64,000 bases of DNA. Origin: Caldimonas manganoxidans ATCC BAA-369. Lineage in GTDB: Bacteria; Pseudomonadota; Gammaproteobacteria; Burkholderiales; Burkholderiaceae_C. Both the position numbers and the translations under genes were made by a program. Where the stretch lies: contig NZ_KB905947.1 of NCBI RefSeq assembly GCF_000381125.1, positions 1-64,000 on the forward strand, written 5' to 3'. The notes under the pieces were generated by a model. The model worked only from the letters and a program-made list of their open reading frames with translations. It ran no database searches and was not told where the DNA came from. This document shows positions 1-8,599 of the stretch, in pieces; the stretch's first letter is position 1; each line of letters opens with the position of its first letter.

Positions 1-1
1 G

Positions 2-544
2 GGCTTGCGAAAACGCTCGAATCCCGCGGACGCATCGGCCGCCGCTGCCAAGGTCATCTGCTTCATGACCGTAATCATCGCCGCCCATCACCAGGGCGAC
101 AAGACGGACTACTGCCAGGCGCAGGACTTGATCAGCGTTTCCTTAGGGGCCGCCCTGGCCATGCGGGCTGCTTTGGACGCCGCCGGTCTGTCCCCCGCGG
201 ACATCGGCTATGTCAACGCACACGGAACGGCCACGCCAGCCAACGATCGCGCGGAAGCAGCCGCTCTGGCGTCTGTGTTCGGAGATCAAGGAGTGTCGGT
301 GTCGTCCACCAAAGGCATCACTGGACACACCTTGGGGGCTTGCGGGATCGTCGAAGCGCTGATTACCGCCGAAGCACTGCGACATCAAATCTTGCCTGCA
401 ACCACCAACCTCGAACACCCCGATGCCGATTTGCCGCTCGATCTGATCGTCACTCCACGCGAAGCGAAACTGCAATATGCAATGAGCAATAATTTTGGAT
501 TTGGCGGCAGCAACTGCTCGCTAATCTTTTGCCGCAGCAACTGA
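2..544 (+). CDS. Beta-ketoacyl-ACP synthase (FabF-like), 3' part only
   Basis: Elongating ketosynthase of a polyene/fatty-acid-type pathway. The frame is open to the left window edge, so this is partial. From about nt 150 the protein is clearly the C-terminal half of a FabF-type enzyme: VNAHGTATPAND carries one catalytic His, STKGITGHTLGACG carries the conserved Lys and second His, and NNFGFGGSN is the typical end. The half with the catalytic Cys lies outside the window. The first ~44 residues (ATG at nt 5 onward) do not look like a ketosynthase, so there may be a rearrangement or assembly junction near nt 145. The next gene starts 1 nt after the stop, so it belongs to the operon that follows. 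Confidence 0.8.
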   Translation, partial: GLRKRSNPADASAAAAKVICFMTVIIAAHHQGDKTDYCQAQDLISVSLGAALAMRAALDAAGLSPADIGYVNAHGTATPANDRAEAAALASVFGDQGVSVSSTKGITGHTLGACGIVEALITAEALRHQILPATTNLEHPDADLPLDLIVTPREAKLQYAMSNNFGFGGSNCSLIFCRSN

Positions 545-545
545 C

Positions 546-1364
546 GTGAGCCGCCTGAGATTCTTCCTCCATGCCGCCGGGGTTTTGGCTCCTGGCGCGA
601 TGTCGCTCGATGCGTTGCTCGAAGCCGCTCGCAACGGAACGCCGTTGACGTGGGACAACGAGGCGTTCTGCCTGCCCATGCCTTCAGCTTTGCCTGCCAA
701 TGAACGTCGCCGTGCCAGTCGCTGCGTGCGGCTGGTTTTGGCCTGCGTGGAACAAGCCTTGTCCGGCACCGGCTTCGATGCCAGCACACTGCGCTGTGTC
801 TTCGCCACCGACGAGGGCACCGGAGAAGTCTGTCAGCAAATGCTCGAATCTTTGACCACGGTGGGGCAAGTGTCGCCGCTTGTCTTTCCGAATTCGGTGC
901 TGAATGCCTCTGCAGGCTACTTTTCCATCGCCCATCGCAACCACCAGCCGGCCACCGTGGTGAGCTTGGGAGAGGACAGTTTTGCCAGCGGACTGCTGTG
1001 CGCCCTGACAGAAGCCCAAGCCTTCGGCCAGCCAGTGCTGCTAGTAGGTTACGACGCTGCAATCACGCCTCCCTTGGACGAACTGTTGCCCCTCAAAGAA
1101 TCTCTCTGTACCTCCTGGGTGCTCAGCGTGGCCAACAAACCTGAGCACGGGCCTGTGATTGGCCATGGTGAAGTGGTTCTCACGTCGGCCGAGGGTGTGC
1201 CAGCTCCTCAGTGGCGCCCTGCTTGGCTACCCCAAGCCTGGGCCCATCACAGTGCCGCGCGGGGGTTGGCCGCACTGGGGCTGTTGGCCGCACCTGCAGG
1301 TGCTACCCTCACCCTGCCGCTGGGGGGGCTGCACCTTTTGCTTACCCTTGCTTCAGCCTCATGA
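546..1364 (+). CDS. Beta-ketoacyl synthase-like chain length factor (ApeC-type)
   Basis: A 272-residue protein resembling the short ketosynthase-like N-terminal domain family (Ketoacyl-synt_2) found in aryl polyene and flexirubin clusters, where it pairs with the true ketosynthase. Seen: a ketosynthase-like core with FPNSVLNASAGYFSIAH and a central VVSLGEDSFASGLLCAL, but no catalytic Cys-His-His set, and the length is about two thirds of a full synthase. Start is GTG at 546, directly after the upstream stop. The stop overlaps the ATG of the next gene (ATGA), so translation is coupled. The role as length factor is inferred from the family and the operon. Confidence 0.75.
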   Translation: MSRLRFFLHAAGVLAPGAMSLDALLEAARNGTPLTWDNEAFCLPMPSALPANERRRASRCVRLVLACVEQALSGTGFDASTLRCVFATDEGTGEVCQQMLESLTTVGQVSPLVFPNSVLNASAGYFSIAHRNHQPATVVSLGEDSFASGLLCALTEAQAFGQPVLLVGYDAAITPPLDELLPLKESLCTSWVLSVANKPEHGPVIGHGEVVLTSAEGVPAPQWRPAWLPQAWAHHSAARGLAALGLLAAPAGATLTLPLGGLHLLLTLASAS

Positions 1365-1795
1365 AGCTCGATCGCACCGACATCGAACGCCGCGTGCCTC
1401 ATGGAGGCACGATGTGTCTATTGGAAGAAGTATTGCATTGGGACAGGACGCGCATCGTGTGCCAAGCAAGCGCTCCAAGCGCCGATCATCCTCTGGCACG
1501 CGATGGCCGAGTGGCCAGTGTGATCGCTCCGGAGTACGCTGCACAAGCCACGGCCGTGCACGGCGCATTGCTCGAAGGACATGCGCAGCCTCGCGCTGGC
1601 GTCCTTGCCAAACTGGCCCAAGTCGATCTGCTGCGCCCCGATATCCCCGGCGATGCGGGCGCCCTGCGGGTGCAAGCCGAAATGCTCAGCCGCGATGTGT
1701 CTGGATGCCTCTATGGCTTCGAGGTGAGCGCTAACCATCAAACCATCTGTCGCGGCAAACTGATCGTCGCCTTCGATCGTGGGGGACGGTCGTGA
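1361..1795 (+). CDS. 3-hydroxyacyl-ACP dehydratase, ApeP-like hotdog protein
   Basis: A 144-residue single hotdog-fold dehydratase expected to remove water from 3-hydroxyacyl-ACP during polyene chain growth. The start region VPHGGTMCLLEEVL matches the PHR-x-PMLLLD-like motif of the ApeP/FabA-FabZ type, and EYAAQATAVHG is the helix segment that usually holds the active-site acidic residue (Glu here). I chose ATG 1361 because it overlaps the previous stop by 4 nt and gives the family length; a longer upstream frame would add unrelated residues. The end overlaps the GTG of the following reductase. Confidence 0.8.
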   Translation: MKLDRTDIERRVPHGGTMCLLEEVLHWDRTRIVCQASAPSADHPLARDGRVASVIAPEYAAQATAVHGALLEGHAQPRAGVLAKLAQVDLLRPDIPGDAGALRVQAEMLSRDVSGCLYGFEVSANHQTICRGKLIVAFDRGGRS

Positions 1796-2514
1796 GCCGT
1801 CGTGCCTTGGTCACTGGTGGCAGCGGCGGCATCGGCGCCGCCATTTGTCGCGCCCTGGCCGCACAGGGGCTGCAGGTCTTGGTTCATACCCATCGTGGTC
1901 AGGACCGCGCCCAAACTCTGGTCGAAGAAATCAGGGCCTCGGGTGGCCACGCCCACGTCGTGACTTTCGACCTCGACGACGCCCAAGCGGTGGCACGCGC
2001 CATCGAAGCAATCCTGGCCACGGGGCCGGTACAGGTTCTCGTGAACAACGCTGGCGTGCATCGCGATGCACCCATGGCTGGCATGGATGCACATACCTGG
2101 CACTCGGTGATCGATACCAATCTGCACGGCTTTTATCGAGTGACTCAACCTTTGCTGTTGCCGATGATGCGCACACGCTGGGGCCGCATCGTCAACATCA
2201 GCTCGGTCGCAGCGCAGGCAGGTAACCGCGGCCAAACCAACTATGCTGCGGCCAAGGCCGCGCTGCTCGGCGCGACCAAGTCGCTGGCATTGGAACTCGC
2301 TTCGCGCGGTATCACGGTCAATGCCGTTGCACCTGGCATCATTGACACGGCCATGACCGAATCGGCGTTTCCACCCGATCGCATTCGAGCTCTCGTGCCT
2401 GCCGGACGCGCAGGTCGGCCTGAGGAGGTGGCTGCCCTGGTCGCCTTCCTGGCGTCTGATGCCGCAAGCTACATCACCGGTCAGATCATCGGTGTCAATG
2501 GCGGGATGTATTGA
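1792..2514 (+). CDS. 3-ketoacyl-ACP reductase (FabG/ApeQ-like SDR)
   Basis: NADPH-dependent ketoreductase of the short-chain dehydrogenase family, 240 residues. Rossmann motif TGGSGGIGAAI at the N-terminus, NNAGVHRDAPMAG in the middle, catalytic Ser in NISSVAAQAG followed by YAAAKAAL (YxxxK), and the C-terminal GVNGGMY typical of FabG. It starts at GTG inside the end of the dehydratase gene (4-nt overlap), and its TGA overlaps the ATG of the glycosyltransferase. With its neighbours it supplies the reductive half of the polyene elongation cycle; the exact substrate is inferred. Confidence 0.88.
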   Translation: MSRRALVTGGSGGIGAAICRALAAQGLQVLVHTHRGQDRAQTLVEEIRASGGHAHVVTFDLDDAQAVARAIEAILATGPVQVLVNNAGVHRDAPMAGMDAHTWHSVIDTNLHGFYRVTQPLLLPMMRTRWGRIVNISSVAAQAGNRGQTNYAAAKAALLGATKSLALELASRGITVNAVAPGIIDTAMTESAFPPDRIRALVPAGRAGRPEEVAALVAFLASDAASYITGQIIGVNGGMY

Positions 2515-3296
2515 TGCAATCCATGGATTGGACGGACGTCTGGATTGCCATCCCGGCATACAACGAAGAACGAACCATCCGCGCTTTGGCCGAAGGAGCG
2601 CTGCGGCAATGTCCACGTGTGATCGTGGTCGATGACGGCTCGTCGGACGGCACAGCCGCTGCCATGAAGGGTCTGCCCGTGTGCCTGTTGCGTCATGAGA
2701 TCAACCGTGGGAAGGCGGCCAGTCTGCGCACTGCTTTTGCCTATGCACTGGATCGCGGAGCACGCTGCTTGATCGCCTTCGACGGCGACGGACAACATGA
2801 CCCCGAAGATGCCCCGGTGCTGTTGGCCGCCTGGGAGCAAGCCCCTGAGCGCATCGTCATTGGGTCGCGGCTGCACGACCGCTCGCAGTTCCCGTCCGCC
2901 CGTTACCACGCCAACCGCTTTGCGAGCTTCTGGATCTCCTGGGCCGCCGGTCATCCGATCGCGGACTCGCAATCGGGCTATCGTGTCTATCCGCGTGAGG
3001 TCATGCGCATTGCTTTGAGCCCCCGAGTTCACAGCTCTCGCTTTACCTTCGAGAGCGAAATCTTGATTGAGGCCGCTCAGCAAGGCCACCAGACCTTGTC
3101 CGTGGCCATCGCCGGGCGATATCCCCCCAACGCTCGGCCAAGCCATTTTCGGCCTGTAGTCGATATCGCCAAGATCGTCATCATGGTTGGCAGTCGGCTG
3201 TTGCGGCGCGGCATGGCTCCGCTGTCTTTGTGGCGCAGCCTAGGACCAGCACCCGTGCTACCCGGCCGCATGCCTTCGAGGTCTTGGCGACGATGA
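2514..3296 (+). CDS. Family 2 glycosyltransferase of the polyene operon
   Basis: A 260-residue GT2 enzyme similar to dolichyl-phosphate-mannose-synthase-type and aryl-polyene-cluster transferases. Seen: IAIPAYNEERTIRALAEG and VVDDGSSDGT at the nucleotide-sugar site, FDGDGQHDPEDAPVLL with the DxD-like metal site, then DSQSGYRVYPREV. No clear membrane anchor. It probably glycosylates or otherwise decorates the polyene lipid or its anchor; the sugar is unknown. ATG 2514 overlaps the FabG stop, and the stop overlaps the ABC ATPase start by 4 nt. Confidence 0.8.
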   Translation: MQSMDWTDVWIAIPAYNEERTIRALAEGALRQCPRVIVVDDGSSDGTAAAMKGLPVCLLRHEINRGKAASLRTAFAYALDRGARCLIAFDGDGQHDPEDAPVLLAAWEQAPERIVIGSRLHDRSQFPSARYHANRFASFWISWAAGHPIADSQSGYRVYPREVMRIALSPRVHSSRFTFESEILIEAAQQGHQTLSVAIAGRYPPNARPSHFRPVVDIAKIVIMVGSRLLRRGMAPLSLWRSLGPAPVLPGRMPSRSWRR

Positions 3297-4030
3297 ACAG
3301 CTCTGCTGTCCTGATCGCCGAGCAGCTGGTCTATCGCTACCCGGGGCAACCGGATGATACGCTGCGCGGAGTCAATCTGCGTCTGCATCGTGGCATAGCC
3401 GTGGGGCTGCTGGGGCCCAACGGCTCTGGCAAGTCCACGCTTATCAACTTGCTCATCGGTTTGCGCACCCCCAAAAGCGGACACCTCATCTATCCAGATG
3501 ACAAACAGCCTTGCATCGCTTGGGTCCCGCAAGAGTACGCCTTCTATCCCGAATTGAGCTGCCTGGAAAATCTTCAGCTCTTTGCCAGCCTGCTTGACAT
3601 CGACGCTCATGATCGACAGCGGCGTATTGCTTCTGCCATGGCCAATTGCCAGCTGCAGGAGTTTGCCAAACGTCGCGCACGCCATTGCTCGGGAGGGGTA
3701 CGGCGGCGTCTGAACCTTGCCATTGCTTTGCTACAACAGCCAGATGTGCTGCTCCTGGACGAGCCCACGGTCGGCGTTGATCCCCAATCGCGCGCGTTTC
3801 TGCTTGAGCGTGTTCGGGAGCTGGTGCAAGGCGGCACAGCTGTGCTTTACGCCTCCCACTACATGGAAGAGATCAGCGCAGTGTGCTCGAACATCGTGTT
3901 ACTCGATCGTGGCCAAGTGATCGCTCACGGTGAGCTCTCCACTCTACTGCAGGGGCCCGCAGGCGGTCCTTCTTTTGCTGATCTCGATGCCCTGTTCATG
4001 CACTACACCCACCGGTCCTTGCGTGACTGA
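3293..4030 (+). CDS. ABC transporter ATP-binding protein
   Basis: ATPase of an ABC-2 type exporter, 245 residues. Walker A GPNGSGKST, Q-loop WVPQEYAFYPELS, signature SGGVRRRLNLAIAL, Walker B VLLLDEPTVGVDP and switch His in YASHYMEE are all present, so it should be active. I start it at ATG 3293, inside the stop of the glycosyltransferase, rather than at an in-frame upstream codon, because homology to the family begins with SSAVLIAEQLVYRYPG. It acts with the permease 12 nt downstream, probably to move the polyene product or precursor across the inner membrane. Confidence 0.88.
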   Translation: MNSSAVLIAEQLVYRYPGQPDDTLRGVNLRLHRGIAVGLLGPNGSGKSTLINLLIGLRTPKSGHLIYPDDKQPCIAWVPQEYAFYPELSCLENLQLFASLLDIDAHDRQRRIASAMANCQLQEFAKRRARHCSGGVRRRLNLAIALLQQPDVLLLDEPTVGVDPQSRAFLLERVRELVQGGTAVLYASHYMEEISAVCSNIVLLDRGQVIAHGELSTLLQGPAGGPSFADLDALFMHYTHRSLRD

Positions 4031-4042
4031 AGCCCGCCCCTC

Positions 4043-5311
4043 ATGACCAGAGCCGCTCATCGTCTCCATCAGATCGTGAACCTGGCCCTCAAGGAGTGGC
4101 GGCTGCTGGCACGCAATCCGCATGGCTTGGCGGTGCTTTTCTTCATGCCTGCGATGTTCATCTTGGTGATGTCTTTCACGCTGAAAAACACCCTGGTGAC
4201 GCATGTCGACCTCCCTGTCACCGGCTGGGTCGTCGAAGACACCCATCCTGCTGCGCAGGCCTGGTGCCAGCAATGGCTCAACCACCATGGAGGGCAGCGT
4301 TACGCAAGCCGCGAAGCCTTGCAAACAGCCTTGCGCGAGCGCACCATTGACGCTGCCGTAGTGGTACGGTCACCATGGCTGGACAAGAACGGACGACCTC
4401 AGGCCAACCAAGTCGAGCTTTGGTTAGGAAACAGAGTACAACCCGCGGCAGCAGCTAGGCTACGCACCGAGCTGAGCTTTTCCATGCTGCAAGTGCGTTT
4501 GCGCATCGCCGCCGCTGAGGCGGGACCCTTGGCCAGCATGCTGCTCGACAGTACCTCCGCACCCGAACTGATGGGGCAGGATCATGGTCCGCGAATCCGC
4601 TATCTTTATGAAATCGAGTCGGGCCGTGCCATGACTGCCGTCCAGCAAAGCGTTCCTGCTTGGCTGGTGTTTGGAATGTTCTTTGTCGTGATTCCTATGG
4701 CCGGCGTGCTCATCCAGGAACGTAATGAAGGCACGCTCTTGCGGTTGGCCAGCTTTGGTGTAACACCGGGGACCGTGCTGGGCAGTAAGCTGGCGGCCTT
4801 CATGTTGCTGAACTGGATACAGCTGTCGTTCATGATCTTGGTGGGACGCTGGCTGGTACCGCTGTTGGGCGGCCCGGCCCTGCAATTGGACATCGAGCTC
4901 GGGTGGTTTGCACTCATGGTGCTGTCCACCAGTGCGGCTGCTGTGGGACTGGCCTTGCTAGTGGCGGCCTACAGCCGCAGCTTTGATCAGGCCGCTGCAC
5001 TCGGTGGCGGCCTCAACGTGCTGCTCGGCGCCATTGCCGGCGTAATGGTGCCGCGCATGTTGATGCCCCCAATTCTGCAAACGGTCTCGGAATGGTCTCC
5101 CATGGGCTGGGCACTCGACGGCATGCAGGTCGTCTTCGTCGGCAATCCTCAGGCTGAGGATCTCTTGCTGCGTGCTGGATTGCTATGGGTCTTTGCGCTG
5201 TCGTGTCTGGCAGCTGCCTGGAATACCATTCGGCACTGGGGATCGATTGTCCCTCGATCCAGCAATTCGCCCTCGCCGGTCGCTTGCCAAGGAAGCAAGG
5301 ACTCAACTTAG
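4043..5311 (+). CDS. ABC-2 type transporter permease
   Basis: Membrane partner of the preceding ATPase, 422 residues. One N-terminal membrane span (HGLAVLFFMPAMFILVMSF), a large extracytoplasmic domain of roughly 180 residues, then five hydrophobic segments between about residues 205 and 385. This is the ABC2_membrane_3 / YhhJ-DrrB layout, in which N- and C-terminal spans enclose a periplasmic loop. Base composition is visibly lower in GC than the region after 5.4 kb. Export of the polyene lipid is inferred from the operon; such clusters more often carry an RND/MMPL-type exporter. Confidence 0.82.
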   Translation: MTRAAHRLHQIVNLALKEWRLLARNPHGLAVLFFMPAMFILVMSFTLKNTLVTHVDLPVTGWVVEDTHPAAQAWCQQWLNHHGGQRYASREALQTALRERTIDAAVVVRSPWLDKNGRPQANQVELWLGNRVQPAAAARLRTELSFSMLQVRLRIAAAEAGPLASMLLDSTSAPELMGQDHGPRIRYLYEIESGRAMTAVQQSVPAWLVFGMFFVVIPMAGVLIQERNEGTLLRLASFGVTPGTVLGSKLAAFMLLNWIQLSFMILVGRWLVPLLGGPALQLDIELGWFALMVLSTSAAAVGLALLVAAYSRSFDQAAALGGGLNVLLGAIAGVMVPRMLMPPILQTVSEWSPMGWALDGMQVVFVGNPQAEDLLLRAGLLWVFALSCLAAAWNTIRHWGSIVPRSSNSPSPVACQGSKDST

Positions 5312-5428
5312 CCGGAGCTTGGCATGCTCCCCTGATAAGGGGTCTCGCAATCGACCTAAGCATGAGGTGGCCTGGCAATCAAGCCGCCTGGACTGCCTGC
5401 AGCGGCACGGCCGCAGCATGCAGCCAAA

Positions 5429-5448
5429 GCATCGTGATCTCACGATGC
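5429..5448. terminator. Perfect hairpin between convergent genes
   Basis: A 9-bp perfect inverted repeat (GCATCGTGA / TCACGATGC, 2-nt centre) lies just after the minus-strand gene ending at 5454 and 118 nt after the ABC permease. On the minus strand it is followed by TTT only, so it is a weak intrinsic terminator candidate, possibly bidirectional. Confidence 0.45.
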
Positions 5449-5453
5449 GTGAC

Positions 5454-6338
5454 TCACCCCAGATCCTCCCCGCCGGCACCCACCACCCGTGTGTTGCCCA
5501 AGCCCAGCAGCTCGCGGGCTTCGCGCAGCAGCGGCATCACCTCGTGCAGCTTGCGCTGGCGACGTGAGCGCAGCAAATAGCGCTCGATGTCGAACACCAA
5601 GTCCCCCAACTCACCCAGGGTCTCGCAGCGCTCCAGGCGCGCCGGCACACGCGAGGTGAAAGGCGGCGGCTCGCGTTGGATCACGGTGCGCAGCAAGGCC
5701 CGCACCTGCTCGTGCAAGGCCATCTCCGACGGCGTGGGCCCCCCCTCGGGCGCCTTTTCGATCTCGGTGAGCACCGGCAGCTCGAGCGGCGCATCCAGCC
5801 GGACCGGGGGGAGAAGCGGCGCAGCCCCCCGGCGCGATGACCGCAGCGCCCCGACCGGCCCACGACCACGCGCTGGCGCCAAAGCCTTTGGCGCCGGTGG
5901 GAGCGACGGTGGAAGCGACGGTGGAGCCTCGGACATGAAACCGGCCGTCTCGGCCAGGGCACGGGCCAAAGGGCCTTGGGGACATGGCGGCGCTGCCGGT
6001 GCAGCTGCAGACCCGCCCTGTGTCTGTGGCGCTGGCGCAGATGCGGGTGCCGGTGCGGGCACACTCACCGCTTGCGGCATGCCCTCGGGCTCGGGCGCCT
6101 CCGGCGCTGGTGCCGCCGCCGGCGGGCTGGACAGCTCCACCAGACCCAGCCGCAGCAAGTCGTCGAAATGCTGCGGGCTGGCCCCGGCCTTCTGTGCCAT
6201 GCTCAGCACCTCGGCCAAAGACCGCGTCCCATCGACCAGCCACAACACCGTGCGGTGGCGTTGGCTGAGCCGATGCACACGATGACGCAACTCCTCGTGG
6301 CCGAGGGCGGTCTTGAGGGGTATGGCCGGTGAGCTCAT
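5454..6338 (-). CDS. Hypothetical protein with proline/alanine-rich linker
   Basis: Not a family I can name; 294 residues. An N-terminal segment of about 70 residues ([21 protein letters not shown] then [11 protein letters not shown]) looks like a small winged-helix-type module. Next comes a long Pro/Ala-rich low-complexity linker (roughly residues 75-180), then a C-terminal helical part with charged residues ([22 protein letters not shown] cut here to its core [14 protein letters not shown]). Start ATG 6338 is preferred over an upstream in-frame ATG whose extension is basic and unrelated. The N-terminal module resembles that of the protein at 7934-8524, so the two are probably paralogues flanking the aldehyde dehydrogenase. 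Confidence 0.6.
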   Translation of the reverse strand: MSSPAIPLKTALGHEELRHRVHRLSQRHRTVLWLVDGTRSLAEVLSMAQKAGASPQHFDDLLRLGLVELSSPPAAAPAPEAPEPEGMPQAVSVPAPAPASAPAPQTQGGSAAAPAAPPCPQGPLARALAETAGFMSEAPPSLPPSLPPAPKALAPARGRGPVGALRSSRRGAAPLLPPVRLDAPLELPVLTEIEKAPEGGPTPSEMALHEQVRALLRTVIQREPPPFTSRVPARLERCETLGELGDLVFDIERYLLRSRRQRKLHEVMPLLREARELLGLGNTRVVGAGGEDLG

Positions 6339-6533
6339 CGCCGAAACGAAGCGCGGGCTCACATTGTGGCGCAGCCAGCCGCATCGTGCCGAGCAACGAC
6401 ACGACTTGCGCCCCCAGCCTCGGTGGAAAGTCACGGTCGTGGTCGCAAGGGGCCTTCGGGGTTACAGTCGGCCCTGAGCCGATGCCTTGCATTCGTCGCG
6501 CCTCACCTGTCCCATCCGATCCCAAGACCTGCC

Positions 6534-7973
6534 ATGACCTACCCGCACACCCAACTCTTCATCGCCGGCCAGTGGTGCGATGCGGCCGACGGCCGCACGC
6601 TGCCGGTCTACAACCCGGCCACGGGCCAGGAAATCGGCCGCGTGGCCCATGCCTCGGTGGCCGATCTGGACCGCGCCCTGCAGGCCGCCCAGGCCGGCTT
6701 CGAGGTCTGGCGCGACATGGCGCCGGCCGAGCGGGCGAAGATCATGCGCCGCGCCGCCGCGCTGATCCGCGAGCGCGCCAACGAGATCGCCCCGTTGATC
6801 ACCCAAGAGCAAGGCAAGCCTCTGGCCGAAGCCAAGGCCGAGACCTTGGCCGCGGCCGATCTCACCGAATGGTTCGCCGACGAGGGCTTGCGGGTCTATG
6901 GCCGCCTCGTGCCCTCGCGCGGCAAGCCGGAGCTGCGCCAAATGGTGCTCAAGGACCCGGTGGGCCCGGTGGCGGCCTTCACGCCGTGGAATTTCCCGAT
7001 CAACCAGGTCGTGCGCAAAGTCGGCCCGGCGTTGGCTGCCGGCTGCTCGATGCTGGTGAAAGCCGCCGAGGAAACTCCCGCCGGCCCGGCCGCCTACATC
7101 CGCGCCTTCGCCGACGCCGGCCTGCCGCCAGGGGTCTTGGGCCTGGTCTATGGCCAGCCGGCCGAGATTTCGAGCCATTTGATCCCGCACCCGATCATCC
7201 GCAAGATCACTTTCACCGGCTCGACGCCGGTGGGCAAGCAACTGGCCGCCCTGGCCGGTCAGCACATGAAGCGCGTGACCATGGAGTTGGGCGGACATGC
7301 GCCGGTGATCGTCTGCGAAGACGCCGACCTGGAACTGGCCGTGCGCGTCAGTGCGGCAGCCAAGTTCCGCAATGCTGGCCAAGTGTGCATCTCGCCCACG
7401 CGCTTTTTGGTGCATGAGCGCCTGCGCGACGACTTTGCGCAGGCGCTGGCGCAACATGCGCAAAGTCTCAAGGTGGGCGACGGCCTGGCCGAAGGCACGC
7501 AGATGGGCCCGCTGGCCAACCCGCGACGCCTGGCCGCCATGGCCGAGCTCACGCAAGACGCCGTGCGCAAGGGAGCCACCGTGCTGGCCGGGGGCGAGCG
7601 CATCGGCCACAGCGGCAATTTCTGGCAGCCCACCATCCTGGCCGATGTGCCTGTCGATGCGCGCGTCTTCAACGACGAGCCCTTCGGGCCGGTGGCGGCG
7701 ATCCGCTCGTTCAAGACGCTGGACGAAGCCATTGCCGAGGCCAACCGCCTGCCCTATGGCCTGGCCGCCTATGCCTTCACGCGCTCGCTGAAGAACGCGG
7801 ACTTGCTCGCGCGCCGCATCGAGGTCGGCATGCTGTGGATCAACATGCCGGCCATGCCCTCGGCGGAAATGCCCTTCGGCGGGATCAAGGACTCGGGCTA
7901 TGGCTCCGAGGGCGGCCCCGAGGCGTTGGAAGCCTACCTCAACGTGCGTTCCGTGGCCGTGATGAACGTCTGA
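6534..7973 (+). CDS. NAD(P)-dependent aldehyde dehydrogenase (succinate-semialdehyde type)
   Basis: Oxidises an aldehyde to its acid; 479 residues, normal for the GabD/ALDH5-like branch. Seen: [20 protein letters not shown] (cofactor/oxyanion Asn), [11 protein letters not shown], catalytic Glu in [11 protein letters not shown], catalytic Cys in [16 protein letters not shown], and [10 protein letters not shown] near the C-terminus. The family likeness is to succinate semialdehyde or 2-oxoglutarate semialdehyde dehydrogenases (many carry VCISPTR); the exact substrate is not decided by the sequence. ATG 6534 fits the family start ([12 protein letters not shown]). Its last 40 nt overlap the end of the convergent gene. 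Confidence 0.88.
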   Translation: MTYPHTQLFIAGQWCDAADGRTLPVYNPATGQEIGRVAHASVADLDRALQAAQAGFEVWRDMAPAERAKIMRRAAALIRERANEIAPLITQEQGKPLAEAKAETLAAADLTEWFADEGLRVYGRLVPSRGKPELRQMVLKDPVGPVAAFTPWNFPINQVVRKVGPALAAGCSMLVKAAEETPAGPAAYIRAFADAGLPPGVLGLVYGQPAEISSHLIPHPIIRKITFTGSTPVGKQLAALAGQHMKRVTMELGGHAPVIVCEDADLELAVRVSAAAKFRNAGQVCISPTRFLVHERLRDDFAQALAQHAQSLKVGDGLAEGTQMGPLANPRRLAAMAELTQDAVRKGATVLAGGERIGHSGNFWQPTILADVPVDARVFNDEPFGPVAAIRSFKTLDEAIAEANRLPYGLAAYAFTRSLKNADLLARRIEVGMLWINMPAMPSAEMPFGGIKDSGYGSEGGPEALEAYLNVRSVAVMNV

Positions 7974-8524
7974 GAAACCTGCTCGGCACCGGACGGAGGC
8001 CGGGCGTCTTGCGTGCCGCAGCCGTCCGGCGCACGCAGCCCCTCGGGCAACTGGGCTTGCACCTGAGACCAAAAGAGGGCGGCGCGCGCCTCGCCCGCTT
8101 GGCGAGCGACGCACGCCCGGGCCAGCTGCATCCAGGACCACAGCGAGGGCTCGTCATGCACCGTGCGCACCGCATCGCGCAGGCTGGGCTCGTGATCGGG
8201 CGCCATCAGTATGGCCAATTCCAGCGCATAGATCTTGGCCAGGTGCAAGGAGCGCGGTCGTGGCCGAGGAGCGCCGGGTTTTTTCGGCACGGGCGGAGGT
8301 GCGACCACCCATTCGGCCAGCCCCAGGGCGACCAAGTCGCGCACCTGGTCCTCTTTGAGCCCCAGGCTCTCGATGATCGGCGCCAGGGCCGCCAGGCTTC
8401 GGCGGCCGTCGAGCATGACCAACAACTGCCGTTGCGCCCAAGTCCCGGGAAACGATGTGCCCTGCAAGACGGCGCGTCCCCGAGCCGTCTTGCGCAGGAT
8501 GCCATGTGTCGGCCCACCCGACAT
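7934..8524 (-). CDS. Hypothetical protein, paralogue of the 5454-6338 gene product
   Basis: A 196-residue protein of unknown function. Its N-terminal 85 residues ([18 protein letters not shown], then [15 protein letters not shown]) parallel those of the protein at 5454-6338, again followed by a Pro-rich linker ([16 protein letters not shown]) and a helical C-terminal half. I start at ATG 8524 ([12 protein letters not shown]). The 3' end runs 40 nt into the end of the aldehyde dehydrogenase gene on the other strand, so the last dozen codons are doubly coding or the gene is slightly extended by loss of an earlier stop. Confidence 0.55.
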   Translation of the reverse strand: MSGGPTHGILRKTARGRAVLQGTSFPGTWAQRQLLVMLDGRRSLAALAPIIESLGLKEDQVRDLVALGLAEWVVAPPPVPKKPGAPRPRPRSLHLAKIYALELAILMAPDHEPSLRDAVRTVHDEPSLWSWMQLARACVARQAGEARAALFWSQVQAQLPEGLRAPDGCGTQDARPPSGAEQVSQTFITATERTLR

Positions 8525-8599
8525 GCTTTGCCTCCAGCCATGTGATGCGTGTGGTGATGCCTGCGCCCCCACGCCATCGCGGCGCAGTGTGCCCAAGGC

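Noticed and set aside
5312-5453. A tRNA or small RNA in the gap after the ABC permease
   Set aside because: No cloverleaf, no CCA or T-loop motif; only hairpins were seen.
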